The notes beneath the pieces are model-generated. The model made no database searches. It saw only the letters and a list, made by a program, of their open reading frames with translations, and was not told the DNA's origin. A program made the position numbers and the translations under genes. A stretch of 64,000 bases of DNA from Verrucomicrobiia bacterium DG1235 (GTDB lineage: Bacteria; Verrucomicrobiota; Verrucomicrobiia; Opitutales; Opitutaceae): NCBI GenBank assembly GCA_000155695.1, contig DS990592.1:3472335-3536334 (forward strand). Reading direction: 5' to 3'. Below are positions 34,396-41,506 of the stretch, piece after piece. The first letter of the stretch is position 1; each line of letters begins with the position of its first letter.

Positions 34396-35790
34396 TCAAC
34401 CAACACCCCCAAGAGCCTCAACCAGCAACGTCTTAAACTCAGCCGCAGCCAATTCCGTCGCCTCCGCCGAACCCTTGCGAACAGCCTGAACAAAGCGAGT
34501 CGCCACCTTTAGCTGCGCCTGCGTCCAACGACTGGATACGCCTTCCTCTTCACCTTTCGCATCTAGCTCAACCGAAGTCTCGCGCCTCGCATGAGCCCAA
34601 TTAGCTGCGAATTTTGAATACAGAATATCACGATCCAATTGCACAAAAGGAAACGCATCCGATATGTTCGGACCCGTCGTAACCTTCAAGCCGCCTAACG
34701 GAAGCTGCTTAATCTTCGCCCGAGCCAAGGCTTTGCCCTTCCAAAGGGCCGACCCCGCGCCCAAGGCCGCCCCGATCGAAGCGAACACCCCAAAGGTGAT
34801 CCCCCCCGCCGCCAAATCAGCTCCCGCGCCCAAGCCGCCGCCAAGCAAAGCTCCCGCAATCGCCAGCTGCTTTTGAGTCAAGCCTAGCGCCTGCCAAGAA
34901 CGCTCGGAAAACAAGTCCTCTCGCAAAATCGAATTCTCCGGCAGCTCAATCTCCACCCGGCGAATCGAATAGATATCCCGCACCTGATCTCGAAACCGCT
35001 TCTCGATGCGCCCGAGCTTCCCGCGGTATTCCTCCTCGAGCCGATGCTTCTCCATTTCGACGCCACTTTCCTTCTCCAAAAAAGAACTACAGCTACACCG
35101 CAAGGCTTGCTCCAGATGATCGATAATCGCCTCAGCCGTTCGCTCAATCGAACCCTTGCGGTCCTGCCTCAAAAGCCCAATCGCTCGACTCAAAGCAGGC
35201 TCCCAATCCTGATCAATGCTTTTAAGCGCCTCCAAAAGTTCAATACGATCCACATACCCCGCCCGCTGCGCGTTAAAAGTCCGCACCGAATTGAAATGCT
35301 GCCGAAACGCGACTTTCCACGAATCCATAAAACGTACATCCTCTCCCTTGGGATTGATGATCGCCATTCTCGGACAAGAGGTCAGACGCAGGATTTCCAT
35401 TTCCGCCGCGTCTACCGAAGTCATCGGCCGCGACGCATCGACCACGTAAATGATGCCCGCCCCTTCCACAATTGGACGCAGCAGCTCGCAATCATGATGG
35501 TAGTCAGCATCCTTCTCATGAGTCTCGATAAAACGCTTCGTTCGCTCATCGCCAAGCCCCTCATTCTCCCGAAACCAAGCAAGCGTCGATTGAGGATTCT
35601 GAAACCCCGGCGTATCCACAAACTCGATAATCACCTCATGACCCGCCTTCAGGTCAAAACGCTGCAGCCGAATCGTCTCGCCCGGCACCGCGCTGATAGC
35701 GATGGAATCGTTCTGCGACAAGGTAGCCACGATAGAGGACTTGCCCTCATTCGGGTGACCCACAATCGCAAATATTGGTAGCTTCTTCAT
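34396..35790 (-). CDS. DUF3482-type GTPase
   Basis: 464 residues. An Era-like GTPase domain starts at once: G1 GHPNEGKSSIVATLSQ, G2 region around PGETIR, G3 FVDTPGFQNP. The expected G4 motif NKxD is replaced by INPKGED, so base recognition may be relaxed. Residues 300-345 contain a glycine-rich hydrophobic hairpin (LAIAGALLGGGLGAGADLAA, then GGITFGVFASIGAALGAG) that may insert into the membrane. Its start codon overlaps the stop of the DUF2868 gene by one base (TGATG), the arrangement known for DUF2868/DUF3482 pairs. Function unknown; membrane-associated stress or division roles have been guessed. Confidence 0.85.
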   Translation of the reverse strand: MKKLPIFAIVGHPNEGKSSIVATLSQNDSIAISAVPGETIRLQRFDLKAGHEVIIEFVDTPGFQNPQSTLAWFRENEGLGDERTKRFIETHEKDADYHHDCELLRPIVEGAGIIYVVDASRPMTSVDAAEMEILRLTSCPRMAIINPKGEDVRFMDSWKVAFRQHFNSVRTFNAQRAGYVDRIELLEALKSIDQDWEPALSRAIGLLRQDRKGSIERTAEAIIDHLEQALRCSCSSFLEKESGVEMEKHRLEEEYRGKLGRIEKRFRDQVRDIYSIRRVEIELPENSILREDLFSERSWQALGLTQKQLAIAGALLGGGLGAGADLAAGGITFGVFASIGAALGAGSALWKGKALARAKIKQLPLGGLKVTTGPNISDAFPFVQLDRDILYSKFAANWAHARRETSVELDAKGEEEGVSSRWTQAQLKVATRFVQAVRKGSAEATELAAAEFKTLLVEALGGVG

Positions 35791-37340
35791 CAGGATGGAT
35801 TGTCTAAAATTAAATAAGGATCCCCTTGGCTCCGTGTGAAACGGTCCCATACCTCGCGATACTGCTGCTCTGGATGCAACGAAATCGCATGCTCCCCCGA
35901 ACCGGGTATGCCCAGCAAAACAAGCTTTATCAAATCACGTTCGTCAAGCCGCTCTCGCAAAGCCTTAATCTGCCGCTCCACTTCCTTAATCGGCGGCATC
36001 CACGATTCAAATACAAGCGCATACTGCACGCCTACCTCCGCCTCAAAACCGGATTCCGGAAACAACACGCCCCCTTCGGAAATCCGCATCTCGATATTCA
36101 CTTCCGGCACATTCCACCGGCGAGCCAAAGCCGCCCGCAAAGCCACCACATCAAAAGCCTCCGCAAGCTCACCGGAAAAAAGACAGCAAAGCCGCTGAGT
36201 CGCAGAAAGCCCCTTTACACGGAGCTCCTCTTGCTCCGACTCCGACGACAGCGACGAAGCCTGCTCCAAATCCTCTCCCTCGAAATTCACCGACGCCGGA
36301 CGCAATCGCTCAAACAGTCGCTGCGCCGAAGCATTCCCGAAATCATACCTCCGCAAAGCTGCGCGCGTCTGCAGATGCCCCAAGCCCCAAAAAACGAGCC
36401 GCGGCAAAACCCCGTAAGTCACCATCCCCAACGCCAAAAACCTCCACCAAGCCGACAAGTCACTCGTCGCCAAAGTACGTATCCCCTCCTTCAATACGAT
36501 CCGACTCCCCTCGATCTGAGCCAAATCTGGATAACCAAGCCCTTCACCATAAAACCACGCCCAAGGACTAGCGAAAAATGCGACAATCGTATGTATCGAT
36601 TCCGTGGACACATTCAATGTCGTCTGCCAGCCAAACGCCCTGTCCGAAAAAATCACCGCCGCCAACAAGGCCGCCAACGCCCCCAGGTTAAAGCAAAGCG
36701 CCGTGCCCTGCGCCATGCGAAAAGACAACCACTTAACCACATCCTTGTGAAGCGCCAGACGACTGCGTACCATCCCCACGATCTCCGCCGCATCGTGACG
36801 CTTCCGCCCTTCCAAAAAGCGACTCGCCAAAGCCTGCGTCTTCTCGAAAGCGAATCCAAACACGAAGCGGGCAAACCGAAACAAAGGACTCCCCACCAAA
36901 CCCTCCTTCAAACTCCGCGGAAGCAGAAACGGAAAAAGCAAAAGACAGGCGAACAAAGCCTGCAGCAAAACGAAGACAAAGAAAAACGCCGACACGTTCA
37001 CCGGAGCCGCACCCGTGTAGGCCAGCGCTCCCGTCGCCAAGGCCACGCCCAACAATCCGCCGCCCACGCCAAGCAACTGCGCCGCTACACCTAGCGATTG
37101 CCCCAGACTATCCGAAGCCAGCTTGATCGACGGATCCTGCTTCAAACGTTCCCCAAGCCACTTCCGGGCGATGATCCGATACTTTCGGCCCTCCCACAAA
37201 TCGGCCGGAATCTTCAAACTCCCATCCCGCTCACGCAGAACCTGCCACTCCTCCCGCTCATCCCGAGCAAGCGCGCACTCGAAGCCAATCTGCTCCTCCA
37301 TGCGCCAAGGCCCATCCCTCTCTCCCGATTCTCTCTTCAT
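35790..37340 (-). CDS. DUF2868 membrane protein
   Basis: 516 residues with about five to six membrane helices: LGVGGGLLGVALATGALAYT, VSAFFFVFVLLQALFACLLL, a pair at 215-260 (TALCFNLGALAALLAAVIFS) and one near 325 (ALGMVTYGVLPRLVFWGLG). The soluble C-terminal region (residues 370-516) resembles a nucleotide-binding-like domain with the VFESWMPPIKEVERQIKALR segment typical of the family. It is translationally coupled to the DUF3482 GTPase, its usual partner. The ATG at MKRESGERD is preferred over one eight codons upstream because a GC-rich spacer separates them. Confidence 0.8.
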   Translation of the reverse strand: MKRESGERDGPWRMEEQIGFECALARDEREEWQVLRERDGSLKIPADLWEGRKYRIIARKWLGERLKQDPSIKLASDSLGQSLGVAAQLLGVGGGLLGVALATGALAYTGAAPVNVSAFFFVFVLLQALFACLLLFPFLLPRSLKEGLVGSPLFRFARFVFGFAFEKTQALASRFLEGRKRHDAAEIVGMVRSRLALHKDVVKWLSFRMAQGTALCFNLGALAALLAAVIFSDRAFGWQTTLNVSTESIHTIVAFFASPWAWFYGEGLGYPDLAQIEGSRIVLKEGIRTLATSDLSAWWRFLALGMVTYGVLPRLVFWGLGHLQTRAALRRYDFGNASAQRLFERLRPASVNFEGEDLEQASSLSSESEQEELRVKGLSATQRLCCLFSGELAEAFDVVALRAALARRWNVPEVNIEMRISEGGVLFPESGFEAEVGVQYALVFESWMPPIKEVERQIKALRERLDERDLIKLVLLGIPGSGEHAISLHPEQQYREVWDRFTRSQGDPYLILDNPS

Positions 37341-37430
37341 ACGATAATGACACCTCCCATACACCCGAAAAGCGCCCCGACGTAAAGCCCGCGTTCACCC
37401 CCTCACTACTCCTTTCCCTCCATCCCCAAA

Positions 37431-37567
37431 ACTCACCACTCACTACTCACCCCCTCACTACTCACCACTCACTACTCACCCCCTCACTACTCACCACTCA
37501 CTACTCACCACTCACTACTCACTACTCACTACTCACCACTCACCACTCACTACTCACTACTCACCCC
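37431..37567. repeat. Heptad tandem array (about 19 units)
   Basis: The longest array in the window: 7-base units CTCACCA and CTCACTA in irregular order, interrupted by CCCCCT three times, which itself shows that blocks of four to five units were duplicated. It lies upstream of the sigma/vWA operon and occupies a third of a 425-base gap. Confidence 0.9.
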
Positions 37568-37656
37568 CACATCCCTGAATCCACACGCCTCCCGAAAATC
37601 GAATACCCTTACAGCCACACCCCAGCTCCATCTCCACCCTCCCCAAAAAACAAAGT

Positions 37657-37719
37657 CCTACATTTGTCGGAACAAAGAACCTCCAAACAATTTCCTAAGA
37701 AATCCGCCCTACGTTTGTC
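37657..37719 (+). promoter_or_regulatory. Paired 12-mer direct repeat upstream of the ECF sigma gene
   Basis: CCTACATTTGTC (37657-37668) and CCTACGTTTGTC (37708-37719), 51 bases apart (about five helical turns), the second ending 46 bases before the sigma start. The ACA-TT-TGT core resembles BlaI/CopY-type operator halves. Either an autoregulatory ECF promoter element or a repressor site. Confidence 0.4.
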
Positions 37720-37765
37720 TTAGAAGCATGAGACGACTCACAGCCCGCTGTTACTCCCCTCTTCG

Positions 37766-38317
37766 ATGCCCGTCTTTCGACTAAAAAAGCCCAGCTCGCC
37801 CGAGCCCCCCGCCATCGAAACCCTCTTCGCCGAGCTCGAGGCGCCGCTGCTCGCCTACGCCTATCGCATCACCGCCCAACTCGAAACCGCGCAAGACATC
37901 GTCCAAGACGCCTTCGTCAAACTCCACCAATCCTCCGCCCCCGTCCACTCGCCCAAACCCTGGCTCTACCGGACCGTGCACAACCTCGCCATCAACCTCA
38001 GCAAACGCCGCTCCCGCGAAACCCCATTCGACCCCGCCAACAACACCAACACTCCCCCCGAAACCTCCTCTTCCACCCAATCCTCCGCGCCGAGCAAAGC
38101 CCTCGAACAAGCCGAAATCCAAGGCCTCACCCGCCTCCTCATCGAACAACTCGACCCCCGCAGCCGCGCCGTCGTCCAACTCAAATTCCACGACGGACTC
38201 AGTTACGCCCAAATCGGCGAGAAACTCGGCCTCACCCCTTCCAACGTCGGCTACATCCTCCACCAAGCCGTCTCTTCCCTCGCCTCCGAATTCAAAAAAC
38301 TGGGACTGAGAAAATGA
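37766..38317 (+). CDS. ECF sigma factor heading the vWA operon
   Basis: 183 residues with sigma-70 region 2 (FAELEAPLLAYAYRITAQLE, then TAQDIVQDAFVKLHQ and KPWLYRTVHNLAINLSKRR), a proline/threonine-rich linker and region 4 (LDPRSRAVVQLKFHDGLSYA, QIGEKLGLTPSNVGYILHQA). It directs RNA polymerase to a still unknown promoter set. Its stop codon overlaps the start of the next gene (ATGA), so the two proteins are made together. That coupling fits a sigma/anti-sigma pair, and the downstream protein does have an anti-sigma-like N-terminus. Confidence 0.92.
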   Translation: MPVFRLKKPSSPEPPAIETLFAELEAPLLAYAYRITAQLETAQDIVQDAFVKLHQSSAPVHSPKPWLYRTVHNLAINLSKRRSRETPFDPANNTNTPPETSSSTQSSAPSKALEQAEIQGLTRLLIEQLDPRSRAVVQLKFHDGLSYAQIGEKLGLTPSNVGYILHQAVSSLASEFKKLGLRK

Positions 38318-41085
38318 AACACACGCCAAACCAGCCCGACTCTCCCACGCCCGACGAAAAGCTCCTCGCCGCCCTCCTCGGCGAAACCAGCGACCCCGTC
38401 TACGAGCAACTTCGTCAGCAAATCGCCACCGACCCCGACCTCGCCGCCAAAGCCGACCGTCTGCAACACGCAGCCAACTGTATCCAGGAAGTCCTTACCG
38501 CAGACGATGCCCAATCCACCGACACCCCACCGCTCGCCTTCACCCCGGAAAGCCGCACAAAACTCCTCGAGCAACTAAAAACGCCCCCAGTCTCCGCCAA
38601 GGAGAGGAAGCCCTTCTCCGTCAATTTCGCCCACCCCGCCTGGGGCATCGGCATCGCAGCCTGCCTCTTCTTCGGCCTCTCCTTCCACTTCCTCTTCCAA
38701 TCAAGCGGCATCTTCTCCGCCAACCACTCCGAGCTCGCCCGCCTCCGCGAACTCAACGTCGCCGAAGCCCCCGAGCCCCCACCCCCAGAGTTCGCCGATT
38801 CCCTCGCCGAAGACGAATCCCCCGCGCCACCTTTGGCACTCTCCAAACTCGAGATGGCCCTCGCACCCGGCAGCAGCGAAAGGATCTACAAGCCCACCCT
38901 CGAAGCCATGGAAAACGAGCTCATCGTCAACCAAAGCCAAAACCAAGTCCGCCGAAGAAAATCCCCCGCAGCCGGAGAAATCGTCCTCCGCCAGAAAGCC
39001 TTCTCAGCACCCACATTCTCCGAATCGGACACCATCGCCTTCTCCGACTTCGAACAAACCCACGGCTCAAACACTTCCGTCGCCAACACCCGGATACGCG
39101 CCGATCTCCAAGACGTCGGCTCCGCCATCACCGTCGTCACCCAGGAGTTCCTTCAAGACACTGGCGCTACAGACGTCGACTCCCTCATCGCCTACACGAC
39201 TTCATCCGAAGTCGGAGGAACAAACGGAATCTTCCTCCCCAACGATGTCGATGTTCGCTCCCACGAACCCCTTTTCGGATCCTATCAAGAAACGGACGAA
39301 GAAGAGATCTTCGAACTCTCCCCCTTCACTGTCGAAGCTAGTTTCAACTCAGGCTACCGCGCCACCAGTACCCTTGCCGGCTCCCGCCTCCGCTCAAATC
39401 TAACTGACAGATCCTCAACGACCACCGGTCGCGATCGCTACGGTTTCTTCACCCCCTACCTCCCCGAGTCCAGCTCCTCCCCCGACCACAAAGAGCTCCG
39501 CGTCACCTTCGATGCCCGCCCACGTCTCCCCTTCCAAAACACAGCAAACTCCCCAACACCCAGCTCCCCAAGCCTAGCCGCCGACACCTTCAACCCAGAA
39601 CCTATTACCGAGAACCCACCATCCAGCTTCAACCTAGCCGAAGGCCTCGATAATCCAAACCTCGTCGCCGCATCCACAGCCAACGCCACACAAACCGCCC
39701 CCAATAACGACGAACCCCTACCCAGAACCCAGAACCCACCACCCACCACCCAATTATCCGAGTATCCAGAATCCAATACCGCCACGGATCCCCAGTCCAC
39801 TTTCTCGCTCAACGTCTCCGACGTCTCCTACCGTCTCACCGAAGCCTACCTTGCCCAAAACGTCCGACCACCAGCCGGCACCCTGCGCACCGAAGAATTC
39901 GTCAACGCCTTCGACTACGGCGACCCCACCCCACCCGTCGCCCGAAAAATCGGCTTCACCTGGGAGCGCGCCCACTGGCCCTTCGCCCACGACCGCGACG
40001 TCCTGCGCTTCTCCCTCCAGACCGCCGCACACGGCCGCGCCAGCTCCCAGCCGCTCCACCTCACCCTCGCCATCGACACCTCCGGCTCCATGTCCCGACC
40101 CGACCGCGTCGACATCGTCAACTCCCTCGCCACCGCACTCCAGTCCAACCTCACCGAAAAAGACCGCCTCAGCATCGTCTCCTTCGATCGCCAGCCACGC
40201 CTCGTCCTCGACGGCCAAAGCGTCACCGCCGAAACAAACCTCGCCACGCTCGCCACCCAACTCAACCCCCAAGGCGGCACCGACCTCGAAAGCGCCCTCC
40301 AGCTCTCCTACCAAACCGCCCAACGACACTTCCAAGAAAACGCCATCAATCGCGTCATCCTCATCACCGACGGAGCCGCCAACCTCGGAAACACCAACGC
40401 CGAACAACTCCGAACAACCGTCACGGAAAACCGGATACGCGGCATCGCCCTCGATTGCTTCGGCATCGGATTCGACGGACACGACGACACCTTCCTCGAA
40501 TCCCTCTCCCGAAACGGAGACGGCCGCTACCGCTTCCTCCGCAGCCCCGAAGACGCCGCCCTAGAGCTCGGCCCCAAACTCGCCGGACTCCTCCGCCCCG
40601 CCGCCTACGACGTCAAAGTCCAAGTCGAGTTCAACCCCACCCGCGTCGAAACCTACCAACAGCTCGGCTACCAACAACACCAGATCGCCGACCAGGACTT
40701 TCGCAACAACGCCGTCGACGCCGCCGAACTCGCCGCCACCGAATCCGGCAACGCCCTCTACCTCGCCAAAGTCCTCCCCGACGGACGCGGCGACCTCGGA
40801 CTCGTGCGCGTCCGCTTCCGCGACGCCGAATCCGGAGCCTACGAAGAACTGTCATGGAATCTCCCCTACAAGGCCAACGCCCCCGAGCTCGACCAAGCCT
40901 CCCCCTCACTCCGCCTCGCCAGCATCGCCGCCGCTTTCGCCGCCCTCCTCAACGAAAGCCCCCTCGCCCACGCCATCACCCATAGCGACCTCTACGAACT
41001 CGCCGCCCCACTCCCCCAACACTTCCCCACCCAAACCCGAGTCCAAACCCTCCGCACCCTCATCAACCAAGCCCGCCGCCTCTAA
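38314..41085 (+). CDS. Composite anti-sigma-like / TonB-plug-like / YfbK-type von Willebrand A protein
   Basis: 923 residues. 1-105: cytosolic helical segment with anti-sigma look (DEKLLAALLGETSDPVYEQL... DPDLAAKADRLQ); 109-128 membrane helix (GIGIAACLFFGLSFHFLF). 258-308: NTRIRADLQDVGSAITVVTQ then EFLQDTGATDVDSLIAYTTS, closely similar to the start of the TonB receptor plug at 14 kb. 330-366: EIFELSPFTVEASFNSGYRA then TSTLAGSRLRSNLTD, the receptor's TonB-box region, here after the plug segment, so order is permuted. 405-490: low-complexity linker encoded partly by heptad repeats. 493-560: YfbK N-domain; 580-760 vWA with complete MIDAS (D588TSGS592, GGTD, TDGA); then DUF3520-type end. Translationally coupled to the ECF sigma factor. 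Probably an inner-membrane anti-sigma with periplasmic sensor part (inference). Confidence 0.85.
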   Translation: MKHTPNQPDSPTPDEKLLAALLGETSDPVYEQLRQQIATDPDLAAKADRLQHAANCIQEVLTADDAQSTDTPPLAFTPESRTKLLEQLKTPPVSAKERKPFSVNFAHPAWGIGIAACLFFGLSFHFLFQSSGIFSANHSELARLRELNVAEAPEPPPPEFADSLAEDESPAPPLALSKLEMALAPGSSERIYKPTLEAMENELIVNQSQNQVRRRKSPAAGEIVLRQKAFSAPTFSESDTIAFSDFEQTHGSNTSVANTRIRADLQDVGSAITVVTQEFLQDTGATDVDSLIAYTTSSEVGGTNGIFLPNDVDVRSHEPLFGSYQETDEEEIFELSPFTVEASFNSGYRATSTLAGSRLRSNLTDRSSTTTGRDRYGFFTPYLPESSSSPDHKELRVTFDARPRLPFQNTANSPTPSSPSLAADTFNPEPITENPPSSFNLAEGLDNPNLVAASTANATQTAPNNDEPLPRTQNPPPTTQLSEYPESNTATDPQSTFSLNVSDVSYRLTEAYLAQNVRPPAGTLRTEEFVNAFDYGDPTPPVARKIGFTWERAHWPFAHDRDVLRFSLQTAAHGRASSQPLHLTLAIDTSGSMSRPDRVDIVNSLATALQSNLTEKDRLSIVSFDRQPRLVLDGQSVTAETNLATLATQLNPQGGTDLESALQLSYQTAQRHFQENAINRVILITDGAANLGNTNAEQLRTTVTENRIRGIALDCFGIGFDGHDDTFLESLSRNGDGRYRFLRSPEDAALELGPKLAGLLRPAAYDVKVQVEFNPTRVETYQQLGYQQHQIADQDFRNNAVDAAELAATESGNALYLAKVLPDGRGDLGLVRVRFRDAESGAYEELSWNLPYKANAPELDQASPSLRLASIAAAFAALLNESPLAHAITHSDLYELAAPLPQHFPTQTRVQTLRTLINQARRL

Positions 41086-41177
41086 AACCCCAACCAGTAT
41101 GGCTACCGCCCGCGACACGCCGCACCACCCAAATAACCAAAATCACCCCAACGCCACGTCATCACTCTCCCATCTCC

Positions 41178-41366
41178 CTTTTGTGCCTCTTGTGCCTTCT
41201 GTGGTTAAAACAAACCTATCAACCCAAGTTTCTTTGTGAGTCTTCGCACCTCTAGGTGGCCAAAAAAACAATCTCAAAAACTTCACCCGTCACCGAGTCA
41301 TCAGACTCGCCCCCAAACGCATCCAAAAATCAAACACCCCCATCCGCGTTCATCTGCGGTAAAAAC
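41178..41366. repeat. Cluster of three intergenic words ending in A-tracts
   Basis: (1) 41178-41210: CTTTTGTGCCTCTTGTGCCT then TCTGTGGTTAAAA. (2) 41231-41269: TCTTTGTGAGTCTTCGCACC then TCTAGGTGGCCAAAAA. (3) 41341-41366: CATCCGCGTTCATCTGCGGT then AAAAAC. A fourth, longer one ends GGTAATGGGCAAAAAC at about 41470. They fill the gap between the vWA gene and the giant gene; the first recurs at 22201. Confidence 0.65.
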
Positions 41367-41506
41367 ACACACAACCCACACAACAAAAACCCAATTACCC
41401 AAAACATCTGAGCCCATCCGTGCAATTGTTTCGGCGCTACGCTTCTCAAGTGTCGTCGTTTCACTCCTCGGTAATGGGCAAAAACCAACTCTCAACCTCT
41501 AATCCC

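Noticed and set aside
37431-37567. CRISPR-like array
   Set aside because: Units are 7 bases in direct tandem with no unique spacers and no cas genes.
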